IMG/VR virus record: IMGVR_UViG_3300044733_003767
Location: 1-24,854 of that record
From: a virus
Reading direction: 5' to 3' (one strand)
Length of the DNA stretch: 24,854 bases
Part shown: piece after piece, positions 16,797-22,414 of the stretch
Layout: each line of letters begins with the position of its first letter
Numbering within the stretch: position 1 is the first letter of the stretch
Program-made: the position numbers and the translations under genes
The notes under the pieces: generated by a model
Seen by the model: only the letters and a program-made list of their open reading frames with translations
Told to the model about the DNA's origin: nothing
Database searches by the model: none

Positions 16797-16978
16797 CCGT
16801 GCCCAAGATCCGCCGCTGCGCCGAATGCAAACAAGTCTTTGCCACGCCCGAAAGTTTCCGCAGCCATAAGCGCGTTGACGGGGCTTGCCGCTCAATCGAG
16901 GCGCTTCATGCGGTAGGCTTTCGACAGACGCCGCAAGGGTGGAAAATAACGCCGCCCGACCGGAAGTCCAAAAGATGA
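16793..16978 (+). CDS. Small zinc-finger-like protein (61 aa)
   Basis: The core reads CAECKQVFATPESFRSHKR followed by a Cys in GAC: two Cys, a hydrophobic core with Phe residues, one His and one Cys. This resembles a C2H2/C2HC finger, so zinc binding is likely. Similar one-finger proteins occur in actinophage and proteobacterial phage early regions, where they may bind nucleic acid. It starts by ATGA overlap with the previous gene and ends by ATGA overlap with the next. Confidence 0.75.
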   Translation: MTVPKIRRCAECKQVFATPESFRSHKRVDGACRSIEALHAVGFRQTPQGWKITPPDRKSKR

Positions 16979-17316
16979 AGAAGCGAAAAGTTACCGATCG
17001 ACTATCGGGGGTTAACATGAGCCGCAAAGCCGTACTCGAACGCACACTCGGCAAGAAAGCCGCCAAGCGCTTCCTCGACAAACAACCCAAACCAGAGTCC
17101 ATCACCCTGGAACTCCCCACCGACCTTCTCGATCAGATCGTCGTCGCGGAACTCGTCAGGATGCACGAATCGCTGACCACGGACCTCGCCGCCCGCAAGA
17201 AGGGCAACGGCACGGCGATCTTCGAGCTCGACAAGGAACTCGACATCAAGACCCTGGAAGGCCATTTGTTCTGCTTTGAAACAGTCTTAAAGTATTACGG
17301 CGCGTCGTTGAAATAG
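16975..17316 (+). CDS. Conserved phage protein of unknown function (113 aa)
   Basis: ATG at 16975 overlaps the previous stop. The N-terminus is basic (MKKRKVTDRL and KKAAKRFLDKQPK). The C-terminal half, including LTTDLAARKKGNGTAIFELD and LEGHLFCFETVLKYY, matches a small helical family I recall from environmental phage genomes, function unknown. ATG 17017 is an alternative start that would drop 14 residues. A 27-bp gap follows before the acetyltransferase gene. Confidence 0.78.
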   Translation: MKKRKVTDRLSGVNMSRKAVLERTLGKKAAKRFLDKQPKPESITLELPTDLLDQIVVAELVRMHESLTTDLAARKKGNGTAIFELDKELDIKTLEGHLFCFETVLKYYGASLK

Positions 17317-17343
17317 CACGGATCTTCCGTACACTGGCGGCCT

Positions 17344-17769
17344 ATGAAGGTCGTCTGTGAAAAGGTCGATCCTTCGAACCCGGAAGTCGAAGAGACACTC
17401 ATCGAGCTGCAACGGGCTTGTCTGCCGCACGATGCTTTGTACTTCCCGGAAGAGGGGGTCTGGTGGATCGCTTACCACCGCCGCACGCCGGTCGCGTTCG
17501 CGTGTCTGTCTCCTTCCCAACAAATCCCCGATGGGGTCTACCTCGGCCGCTGCGGCGTCACGCCACTTGCTCGAGGGGGCGGCATCCAACGCCGTCTGAT
17601 CCGCGCGCGGCTGCTCTGGGCTAAGCGGCAGGGGTATAACTGGGCTGTTTCAGACACCACGGATAACGTCTCAAGCGCCAATAACCTCATCACCTGTGGC
17701 TTTCGGCTCTACGAGCCCGCCATCCCCTACTCCTTTGCACGAGCCCTCTACTGGAAACGACGGCTCTAG
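17344..17769 (+). CDS. GNAT-family N-acetyltransferase (141 aa)
   Basis: The acetyl-CoA-binding A motif is visible as YLGRCGVTPLARGGGIQRRL, with RGGGIQ matching the R/Q-x-x-G-x-G/A pyrophosphate loop. It is followed by the helix IRARLLWAKRQGY and then a B-motif-like end with SSANNLITCGFRLY, the usual N-x-x-x-G-F. Length fits the family. The substrate cannot be read from sequence; phage GNATs may modify host proteins or small molecules. ATG at 17344 has little Shine-Dalgarno sequence. Its stop TAG shares a base with the GTG start of the HNH gene. Confidence 0.88.
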   Translation: MKVVCEKVDPSNPEVEETLIELQRACLPHDALYFPEEGVWWIAYHRRTPVAFACLSPSQQIPDGVYLGRCGVTPLARGGGIQRRLIRARLLWAKRQGYNWAVSDTTDNVSSANNLITCGFRLYEPAIPYSFARALYWKRRL

Positions 17770-18143
17770 TGCCGTTCAAGGACGCCAAGGTCCGAGCGGC
17801 ACGCCAGCGCGAGTACTCGCGTCGCTGGTATTTGAAGAACGCCCAGCAAGTCATCAAACAAAGCGGCACCCGCCGCGCCTCGGTCAAGAAGGCGTGGCTC
17901 GACTACCGATCCAAACAGTCCTGTTCGCACTGCGGTTTTTCCCATCCCGCGGTGATCGACTTCCACCACGTGATCCGCCATAACAAGCGTTCCGTGAACG
18001 ATCTCATCCTCAAGCAAAACAACCTCAAGGAGGCCATTAAGGAGGCGGAGGAGAAGTGCATCCCCCTCTGCGCCAATTGCCACCGGATCTTGCACTTCGA
18101 GGAAAGGCGGGTTATAAGGGTGAGGAGAAAGAAGAAAGCATGA
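17769..18143 (+). CDS. HNH endonuclease-like protein (124 aa)
   Basis: GTG at 17769 overlaps the previous stop as TAGTG. The N-terminus is basic, with RAARQREYSRRWYLKNAQQV typical of phage HNH proteins. The HNH core has two Cys pairs around a beta-beta-alpha site: CSHCG, then VIDFHHV with the catalytic-type His pair, and CIPLCANCHRILH at the end. The zinc-binding Cys and the metal-binding His are all present, so it is probably active. It may be a free-standing homing-type nuclease or assist packaging or recombination; nothing nearby settles which. Confidence 0.9.
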   Translation: MPFKDAKVRAARQREYSRRWYLKNAQQVIKQSGTRRASVKKAWLDYRSKQSCSHCGFSHPAVIDFHHVIRHNKRSVNDLILKQNNLKEAIKEAEEKCIPLCANCHRILHFEERRVIRVRRKKKA

Positions 18144-18154
18144 AGGAGATCATC

Positions 18155-18295
18155 ATGTCTGGATTAGGTTTAGTCTTGTTTTTTAGCCTAGTCATGGGTA
18201 TAACTTGGTTTCTGCGCAATAGGCGCAGGCCCATCGACCCGCATGTTCCAAGACCCAATTGGAGATGCTCGAGGGGCGGAAGAGAATACTTTTAA
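18155..18295 (+). CDS. Small single-pass membrane protein (46 aa)
   Basis: ATG at 18155 follows AAGGAG with 6-base spacing, better than the in-frame ATG at 18140, which overlaps the HNH stop as ATGA and would give 51 residues. GLGLVLFFSLVMGITWFL is one membrane helix, followed by RNRRRP, so the C-terminus is expected in the cytoplasm. No family was recognised. A holin-like or host-membrane role is possible but unsupported. Confidence 0.62.
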   Translation: MSGLGLVLFFSLVMGITWFLRNRRRPIDPHVPRPNWRCSRGGREYF

Positions 18296-18324
18296 TCGTT
18301 AGAAAGCCTAGAAAGGAGATTGAA

Positions 18325-18555
18325 ATGGAAAGTGATACAAAGTTCTTCGTCGCTATTTTTGGCGTACTTAGCTCTATTTTTCTCGGTATGTTCGGGTACC
18401 TCACGTACAGCTTGCATCTGAGAACGGAGTACATCAACGGCTCCTCCGACCCGATCGCCGCAGCCTGTGCCTACGACTCACAAGAGGCGGCTTTCCCGCC
18501 TTCTTGCGTCGCTCACCTCTATCAACAGAAGGAGACCCTCAATGCCCTCCAGTAA
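18325..18555 (+). CDS. Small single-pass membrane protein with external Cys residues (76 aa)
   Basis: ATG at 18325 follows GAAAGGAGATTGA; the in-frame GTG-like starts further upstream lie ahead of that site. FFVAIFGVLSSIFLGMFGYL is one membrane helix. The rest includes AAACAYDSQEAAFPPSCVAHL, with two Cys that could form a disulfide if periplasmic. Similar small membrane proteins with a short Cys-containing tail are frequent in phage genomes. The end overlaps the next gene by 14 bp. Confidence 0.75.
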   Translation: MESDTKFFVAIFGVLSSIFLGMFGYLTYSLHLRTEYINGSSDPIAAACAYDSQEAAFPPSCVAHLYQQKETLNALQ

Positions 18556-19069
18556 AAAACTCAAGAAGTCGGGCGCCGCTCAACGCGCCATCAACTGGTT
18601 CCACGACAGCCCTGGCGCCAAGGTCAGCGGGGTCGCCAAGCGTTTCGGGATCTCCATCCCCTACGCCTACAAGCTTCGCGAGAAGGCCGCAGGGAACGCT
18701 GAAGTCGCCGCGCCCACGTGGCGTGAGCAGATGGATAAGCCACTTCTCACTAACGACGAAGTGGATACGCTGTTCGGGGATCGAGACTCACGGACCACGG
18801 GCCTCGATGGCATCCTCGACACCCGCGCGAGTGACTACGGCACGTTCGCGGACAACGCCCGGCTTGCCCAGGCATTGAAGCGCGCCATGGCCGAGCATGC
18901 CGAAGATCACGGCCGCACGTTCACCGACGACCAATGGGAAGCCCTCGAGATGATCGCGACCAAGATGTCCCGCATCGTCAACGGCAACCCCAACAAGGCC
19001 GATTCGTGGGACGACATCGCCGGCTACGCCAAGCTTGTATCCGATAGGATACGGGGGGTTGTCCGATGA
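18542..19069 (+). CDS. HTH protein with DUF6378-like domain (175 aa)
   Basis: ATG at 18542 follows AGAAGGAGACCCTCA. Residues about 10-45 include GAKVSGVAKRFGISIPYAYK, a helix-turn-helix layout. Residues about 95-172 include YGTFADNARLAQALKRAM, FTDDQWEALEMIATKMSRIV and NKADSWDDIAGYAKL, which match the DUF6378 pattern seen in many phages. This looks like a DNA-binding head joined to that domain. A regulatory role is possible; the DUF6378 function is unknown. It ends by ATGA overlap with a tiny reading frame. Confidence 0.82.
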   Translation: MPSSKKLKKSGAAQRAINWFHDSPGAKVSGVAKRFGISIPYAYKLREKAAGNAEVAAPTWREQMDKPLLTNDEVDTLFGDRDSRTTGLDGILDTRASDYGTFADNARLAQALKRAMAEHAEDHGRTFTDDQWEALEMIATKMSRIVNGNPNKADSWDDIAGYAKLVSDRIRGVVR

Positions 19070-19119
19070 ACACCGAAGAGTTCTTCGACACCATCCGTGC
19101 GAGGGGAGAAAGCAAATGA
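19066..19119 (+). CDS. Possible 17-residue coupled small protein
   Basis: MNTEEFFDTIRARGESK is encoded between two ATGA junctions (19066-19069 and 19116-19119), so ribosomes could pass from the HTH gene through it into the next gene. Its 3' end contains the GAGGGGAGAAA ribosome site of the following gene. It may be a real microprotein, a coupling device, or chance. No family is recognisable at this length. Confidence 0.35.
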   Translation: MNTEEFFDTIRARGESK

Positions 19120-19475
19120 CATCTGTGCATCAGAAGAAAGAACTAGGCCGTTGGCTACTGCCGGGCGCGGAGGGTGTCCAGCAGTTTGGAGTAACCCGCA
19201 AACCCCACGCATTTCACCGTGCCATGATGCGGATATGTTTTGGCTGGCAGTGGATGGACAAGGAACTGACTTGTGACTACTGCAACCTTTACCCAAGGCT
19301 GCGTAGGAAAACACACTGCGCAGAGTGCGCCCGTTCACTGGAAGGCGGCGAGTTATATAACGTGATCAAACTTGCCGAGAAAGCCGGGATCGTATTCAGA
19401 ATGGGCAGCACGGAAATCACCGTGCAAAAATTGGAGAAGTTTTTCGCTCTCGCACAGGGGATCAAGAAGACATGA
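19116..19475 (+). CDS. Uncharacterised protein with four-Cys zinc-ribbon-like motif (119 aa)
   Basis: ATG at 19116 follows GAGGGGAGAAAGCA. The centre has CDYC, then LYPRLRRKTH and CAEC, two CxxC pairs suggesting a zinc ribbon at about residues 53-72. The C-terminal half ends with ITVQKLEKFFALAQGIKKT, probably helical. The N-terminus is basic with Trp residues. No family was recognised. It couples by ATGA overlap to the next gene. Confidence 0.75.
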   Translation: MTSVHQKKELGRWLLPGAEGVQQFGVTRKPHAFHRAMMRICFGWQWMDKELTCDYCNLYPRLRRKTHCAECARSLEGGELYNVIKLAEKAGIVFRMGSTEITVQKLEKFFALAQGIKKT

Positions 19476-19678
19476 ACCGCAAAGACACACTCCTCGCCCT
19501 CCACGAGGCCAACATGGCGCTCCAAGGGCTCACGCTCGAGCTCACAGGGGGCTATAACCACGAGCCACGGACCAAGGCCCTGCGTCCTCTGGTCGAGGAC
19601 GCCCTCGCCGCTGAGAGCATGGTACGCGCCATCCTGAACCAAGAAGGCTACTACGAGAGGGAGACCGCAACATGCTAG
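19472..19678 (+). CDS. Small helical uncharacterised protein (68 aa)
   Basis: It starts by ATGA overlap with the previous gene and overlaps the next by 7 bp. DTLLALHEANMALQGLTLEL and LVEDALAAESMVRAIL suggest two helices joined by a GGYNHEPRT loop. Codon use is strongly C-ending, like the neighbours. Function is unknown. Confidence 0.7.
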   Translation: MNRKDTLLALHEANMALQGLTLELTGGYNHEPRTKALRPLVEDALAAESMVRAILNQEGYYERETATC

Positions 19679-19908
19679 TCCCTGCGATCAACTCGACCGA
19701 CGACCCGCCCATCCCGATCCACGACCTCCAGCTCCGGGAGTATGTCTTCGCCCTGCGCCGACGCATCGAAGTCCAAAACGTCCTCCTCGAGTCCCTCGCA
19801 GAGGAAGTCAAAGGGCTCAAACAGGAACGCGACGGGCTCACCACGCATATCGAGCGGCTCTTGCTCGATTTGCATTGGTACGAGTCCGGGCGCAACATGA
19901 GGGAATGA
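19672..19908 (+). CDS. Small coiled-coil protein (78 aa)
   Basis: ATG at 19672 follows a GAGAGGGAGACC run within the end of the previous gene. After a Pro-rich start, residues about 25-68 (LRRRIEVQNVLLESLAEEVK and KQERDGLTTHIERLLLDL) form a leucine-rich coiled coil. Function is unknown. The stop overlaps the next start as ATGA. Confidence 0.7.
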   Translation: MLVPAINSTDDPPIPIHDLQLREYVFALRRRIEVQNVLLESLAEEVKGLKQERDGLTTHIERLLLDLHWYESGRNMRE

Positions 19909-20153
19909 ACGACATGGACGACCTAAGCCTCGAGGAACCGGACCGCGCCCCACTCGTGCAGATGATCACCCTCACGATCAACGGCACACGCTACGGGCTC
20001 GTCGGGCCCGTGGTCGTCGTTCCTGGACTCGTCCCCGGCCCCCTCGAGGTCGATATCTCCGAAATCGAATTCGGCGAGATCATGACCGTCCGCACCGCGG
20101 CCCGTATGCTTGAAGGAGACTTCAAGAAGGCCATGGGCGCGGGGGTCCAGTAA
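19905..20153 (+). CDS. Small uncharacterised protein, last gene of the rightward operon (82 aa)
   Basis: ATG at 19905 overlaps the previous stop; ATG 19914 is an alternative. The acidic N-terminus is followed by beta-rich VQMITLTINGTRYGLVGPVV and IEFGEIMTV, then a short helix. No family was recognised. It precedes an intrinsic terminator by about 45 bp, marking the end of the long operon begun at 9065. Confidence 0.68.
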   Translation: MNDMDDLSLEEPDRAPLVQMITLTINGTRYGLVGPVVVVPGLVPGPLEVDISEIEFGEIMTVRTAARMLEGDFKKAMGAGVQ

Positions 20154-20198
20154 GTTTGTCGCGGCGCTTTTCCAGCACTCCAACCCCTTTGCCGCGGA

Positions 20199-20227
20199 CC
20201 CCGGGTCGATGAGGCCCGGGGGTTTTT
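20199..20227 (+). terminator. Intrinsic terminator of the rightward early/middle operon
   Basis: CCCCGGG (20199-20205) pairs with CCCGGGG (20215-20221) around a 9-base loop and is followed by GTTTTT. The stem is all G-C and the T-run is short but adequate. A further CGCGGC/GCCGCG pair (20160-20165 and 20191-20196) just upstream could lengthen the structure. Confidence 0.8.
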
Positions 20228-20230
20228 ACA

Positions 20231-20264
20231 AAGCAAAAGGCCCCGGGGATCACTCCCCGGGGCC
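20231..20264 (-). terminator. Intrinsic terminator of the leftward gene
   Basis: GGCCCCGGGG (20239-20248) and CCCCGGGGCC (20255-20264) form a perfect 10-bp stem with a 6-base loop. Read leftward it is followed by TTTTGCTTTG, and it begins about 6 bp after the stop of the leftward gene. With the rightward terminator next to it this is a back-to-back pair separating convergent transcripts. Confidence 0.8.
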
Positions 20265-20270
20265 CTCGTC

Positions 20271-20606
20271 TTACAAACCCAGCCGGTCTAAACCGTCCAT
20301 CGAGAAGAGCGGATGAGGCTTACCGTCCCCAAACTCCTCCGATCGCGTCCGACTGTCCACGGCCCGCGCCTCTCGGAACGCTAACGCCAGCTTCCGAGTC
20401 TTGTCGAAGTCCGGGACCATCCCGTCGATCTCCTCCTTGGTTAAGAGTCGAGCGAGCGGGGTCAAGTCCCCATCCTCCTCCTGCAACGCTACGACCACCG
20501 AGGGCCGTGGCTCACGGACCAGGACTACCGTCAAACGAGCGTCGTTGGCGCTCAACATGACGAACTTCTCAAAGAGCTTCTGGGCTACAGTCACTTGATC
20601 AGCCAT
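20271..20606 (-). CDS. Leftward uncharacterised protein under its own promoter (111 aa)
   Basis: ATG at 20606 follows AGAAAGGAGAAAGCCAC, the best-formed ribosome site type in this genome; an upstream in-frame start at 20645 lies before that site. The product is soluble: a helical start (VTVAQKLFEKFVMLSANDAR), a beta pair LTVVLVREPRPSVVVALQEE, then acidic and charged segments (LTKEEIDGMVPDFDKTRKLA). No DNA-binding motif or family was recognised. It is the only leftward gene in this half of the window, with a private strong promoter and terminator. That layout suits an early-expressed or lysogeny-maintained accessory gene (inference). Confidence 0.8.
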   Translation of the reverse strand: MADQVTVAQKLFEKFVMLSANDARLTVVLVREPRPSVVVALQEEDGDLTPLARLLTKEEIDGMVPDFDKTRKLALAFREARAVDSRTRSEEFGDGKPHPLFSMDGLDRLGL

Positions 20607-20664
20607 GTGGCTTTCTCCTTTCTGGTTGTTAAAGAACGCCGGCACCGTGAAGGGCCGACAACAT

Positions 20665-20693
20665 ATTATCTCATAGACTAGTCAATGAGTCAA
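20665..20693 (-). promoter_or_regulatory. Near-consensus sigma-70 promoter driving the leftward gene
   Basis: Read leftward, TTGACT (20693-20688) is followed after exactly 17 bp by GATAAT (20670-20665): 5 of 6 matches in each box. A second TTGACT overlaps the spacer, and the palindrome GACTAGTC (20676-20683) lies between the boxes, where a repressor could bind. The predicted transcript starts about 50 bases before the ATG at 20606. Confidence 0.8.
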
Positions 20694-20828
20694 CTAAATT
20701 AACTTGTTAAGAATCAAGGAGTTAAGTTGTTGGGTTTTGGGGAGGGGTGTGGTTTTGATGCAACATGGATCACGGACCACGGGGCAGCAAATGACCGGCT
20801 GATGGCCAAAAAGCGCCAAAAACGCACA

Positions 20829-20875
20829 GTAGTAGGACTCCAGAGGGGTCTACTATGTTTTTGTTTTTATTTTTT
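20829..20875 (+). terminator. Strong rightward intrinsic terminator with no recognised gene before it
   Basis: GTAGTAG (20829-20835), a bulged G, and ACTCC (20837-20841) pair with GGGGT (20845-20849) and CTACTAT (20850-20856) around an AGA loop. The stem is 12 bp including two G-T pairs. It is followed by GTTTTTGTTTTTATTTTTT. This is a textbook structure. The nearest rightward gene ends at 20153, before its own terminator, so any RNA ending here would start within about 20650-20800. Confidence 0.75.
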
Positions 20876-21008
20876 CAAAAAATGGCGTAATAGACGTAAT
20901 GGTGTAAGAAGTGTTGTAGATCAGTGAGTTATAGCTACACGGTACATTACAGGGGGTCAATGGGTGTAATTTCTCTGGGGTGCGCGCGCGGGATGATTTT
21001 TTGAAAAA
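20869..21008. repeat. AT-tract palindromes flanking GTAAT-type repeats
   Basis: ATTTTTTCAAAAAAT (20869-20883) is a perfect palindrome about C, and TTTTTTGAAAAA (20997-21008) is a similar element 128 bp away. Between them are CGTAAT at 20886 and 20895 (9-bp spacing), TGTAAG at 20903, TTGTAG at 20915, ATTAC at 20946 and GTGTAAT at 20964. The pattern resembles short iterons or clustered binding sites between two bent A-tract elements. Sequence pattern only; function unproven. Confidence 0.4.
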
Positions 21009-21018
21009 GAAAAATGTG

Positions 21019-21045
21019 TTGACCCTAAAAAAGTCTAACTAAAGT
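21019..21045 (+). promoter_or_regulatory. Weak promoter-like pair before the packaging genes
   Basis: TTGACC (21019-21024) has a good -35 match. The best following -10-like box is TAAAGT (21040-21045), only 15 bp away. A rightward promoter is expected somewhere here because a strong terminator lies just upstream and the next gene starts within 100 bp. If this pair is used, the GTG at 21044 cannot be the start codon of the next gene. Confidence 0.3.
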
Positions 21046-21094
21046 GGCTTCAAAGGCTGGACGGCAAGGAATTGTCAGCAGTAGACTTGCTGGT

Positions 21095-21310
21095 ATGTTA
21101 AGAGTTGATTCGGGCATCCCTATCCCCGCCGAAGCCCAGCGGGAGAAGTACCCCTTCCCTGTGATGGCCGTGGGGGACAGTTTCCTGTTGGCCGATGCCG
21201 AGTCGGCGAAGAACGCCCGTAGTGCTGCTTGGATGTACTCCAAGCGCCACGGGACGAAGTTCTCGTGTCGGAAGGTTGAGGACGGTTGGCGGGTCTGGAG
21301 AGTCGCATGA
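21095..21310 (+). CDS. Small conserved phage protein with YPF...VGDSF motif (71 aa)
   Basis: The body reads VDSGIPIPAE, then KYPFPVMAVGDSFLL, SAAWMYSKRHGTKFSCRKV and DGWRVWRVA. This matches a small phage family I know only as a domain of unknown function, with a predicted beta-helix-beta fold. The start is uncertain: ATG 21095 gives the family's usual length; GTG 21044 gives 88 residues; neither has a clear ribosome site. Its stop overlaps the terminase small subunit start as ATGA. Confidence 0.72.
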   Translation: MLRVDSGIPIPAEAQREKYPFPVMAVGDSFLLADAESAKNARSAAWMYSKRHGTKFSCRKVEDGWRVWRVA

Positions 21311-22011
21311 AGATGCGGACCAAGGCCGACCAGGAATTCAGCAAGAAGGTTGGTAGGGGAATCAGCACCCCGACCTTGGAAAGGTTGGCGCGGCCCGTGA
21401 AGCCACACAAGAACCGTGAGTTGACGACGCAGGAGTGGAAGTTCGTCAACGAGTTCGTCGCGGGGGACGGGCACGTTACGCTCAAAGAGGCCGTGGTCCG
21501 TGCGGGGTGGCCCGAGAAGAACGCCAAGCGCAAGGCCGAGGACTTAACCAACCCCGACATCAACCCGCACATTGTCGCGGCGATTCAGAAAGCCCGGGCA
21601 GAGATGGCCGAGAAGTACGGCACGACCTACGAGCGGCACATGAGAGACCTACAGGTCATTCGTGACCAGGCTTTGGCCGCAGGAGCCTACGGTGCGGCGG
21701 TGCAGGCCGAGTACCGTCGAGGGCAGGCCCTCGGCACGATCTACATCGACCGTAAGGAGATTCGGCACGGCACGATCGACTCCATGAGCAAGGAGGAGGT
21801 CATGCGCAAACTCGAGGAGATCAAAAAGCTCTACGGCAACGGCAGCCCGATCATCGACGTAACGCCGCAGCAGGTAGAGGAGAGCCTTGAGGAGCCGATC
21901 CAGTTAGAGCACGACGAACCCGAGGAGGAAGAGGATGCCGTCGAAGCCCGAGACGAGCCTGTATCAAAGGCTAAAGGAAAACCTCCCAAACTGCCTTATT
22001 ACCCGGATTGA
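21307..22011 (+). CDS. terS: Terminase small subunit (234 aa)
   Basis: ATG at 21307 overlaps the previous stop and follows TGGAGAGTC. Residues about 40-95 read LTTQEWKFVNEFVAGDGHVT, then LKEAVVRAGWPEKNAKRKA and NPDINPHIVAAI, the helix-turn-helix pattern of the Terminase_2 small-subunit family. Residues about 105-150 (YERHMRDLQVIRDQALAAG, AVQAEYRRGQALG) look like the oligomerisation helices. The C-terminal 60 residues are acidic and disordered (EPIQLEHDEPEEEEDAVEA), usual for the part that contacts the large subunit. It would recognise phage DNA for packaging. The last 77 bp also encode the start of the next gene in another frame. No large subunit follows within the window. Confidence 0.85.
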   Translation: MKMRTKADQEFSKKVGRGISTPTLERLARPVKPHKNRELTTQEWKFVNEFVAGDGHVTLKEAVVRAGWPEKNAKRKAEDLTNPDINPHIVAAIQKARAEMAEKYGTTYERHMRDLQVIRDQALAAGAYGAAVQAEYRRGQALGTIYIDRKEIRHGTIDSMSKEEVMRKLEEIKKLYGNGSPIIDVTPQQVEESLEEPIQLEHDEPEEEEDAVEARDEPVSKAKGKPPKLPYYPD

Positions 22012-22357
22012 GTCGCGAGTCGGGCTAGGTATCCCAGACTGTTTCATCGCGTTCAAGCAAACGGGTGAGTTTGTCCCGGTTGAGCTCAAGGTGGTGAAGA
22101 AGGGCCGCAAGGTCAATCTGTCGCCGCATCAGATTGCCTTCCATGCGCGCCACGCAGAGCTCGGGGTGCGGACGTTCGTCTTGGTGTTGTACGTCCCACC
22201 TGGGAAGGTCGCATCGAAAGAGGGAAAGCTATTACTGTATTCGGGCGCACAGATTTTTGAATTAGTGAAGTCGGGCGTGGATACTGATCCTGTTGCAAGT
22301 TATCACTACGGTGCGGTTCCGTGGAATATGTTGATGTACACCCTTGCGGAGTCGTGA
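21935..22357 (+). CDS. VRR-NUC-like PD-(D/E)XK nuclease (140 aa)
   Basis: The nuclease core is IESRVGLGIPDCFIAF (E then G-x-P-D), EFVPVELKVVKKG (E-x-K), LSPHQIAFHARHAELG (the Q-x-x-x-H helix) and VRTFVLVLY. This order matches VRR-NUC and related Holliday-junction-type nucleases widespread in phages. ATG at 21935 follows GAGGAGGAAGAG, a strong site formed by the Glu-rich codons of the terminase gene, and overlaps it by 77 bp. It may trim DNA during packaging or resolve branches before it (inference). All expected catalytic residues are present. Confidence 0.87.
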   Translation: MPSKPETSLYQRLKENLPNCLITRIESRVGLGIPDCFIAFKQTGEFVPVELKVVKKGRKVNLSPHQIAFHARHAELGVRTFVLVLYVPPGKVASKEGKLLLYSGAQIFELVKSGVDTDPVASYHYGAVPWNMLMYTLAES

Positions 22358-22396
22358 GCCGTTGGTATAGATTCGGGTTGCTGGGATGTTCCAGCA
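22344..22396 (+). promoter_or_regulatory. Candidate promoter and leader hairpin before small genes
   Basis: TTGCGG (22344-22349) and TATAGA (22366-22371) are 16 bp apart, overlapping the end of the nuclease gene. They are followed by the hairpin TGCTGG (22379-22384), loop GATGTT, CCAGCA (22391-22396), then AGAAAGTGAGAAAGAAG. The promoter match is modest. The promoter, hairpin, AGAAAG order repeats before the gene at 23140 and resembles the leftward leader at 20607. Confidence 0.4.
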
Positions 22397-22414
22397 TAGA
22401 AAGTGAGAAAGAAG

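Larger units (their letters stand above)
20607..21094. other. Long non-coding control region upstream of the packaging genes
   Basis: No convincing gene lies in these 488 bp. From left to right they hold the leader and near-consensus promoter of the leftward gene, an AT-rich stretch with TTAACTTGTTAA (20699-20710), GTTAAG at 20706 and 20721, a G-rich stretch, a strong rightward terminator (20829-20875), an AT-tract and GTAAT-repeat zone (20869-21008), an alternating GCGCGCGCG run near 20982-20990, and a weak rightward promoter. A 41-codon frame at 20802-20927 crosses the terminator, has no ribosome site and is not accepted. The location just before the terminase small subunit makes a regulatory, origin or packaging-signal role worth considering. 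Confidence 0.6.

Noticed and set aside
18155-18555. Two adjacent one-helix membrane proteins as a holin/spanin lysis pair
   Set aside because: No endolysin gene is seen in the window, there is no lipobox, and the topology alone is not specific to lysis.
18788-20783. Shared 14-mer TCACGGACCACGGG at 18788-18801 and 20770-20783
   Set aside because: One copy is coding, one non-coding, they are in the same orientation, and similar ACGGACCA words occur elsewhere; likely chance or composition.
20802-20927. 41-codon + strand frame starting MAKKRQKRTVVG with a hydrophobic LLCFCFYFF stretch
   Set aside because: It runs straight through a strong intrinsic terminator, its hydrophobic part is simply the T-tract translated, and no ribosome site precedes it.
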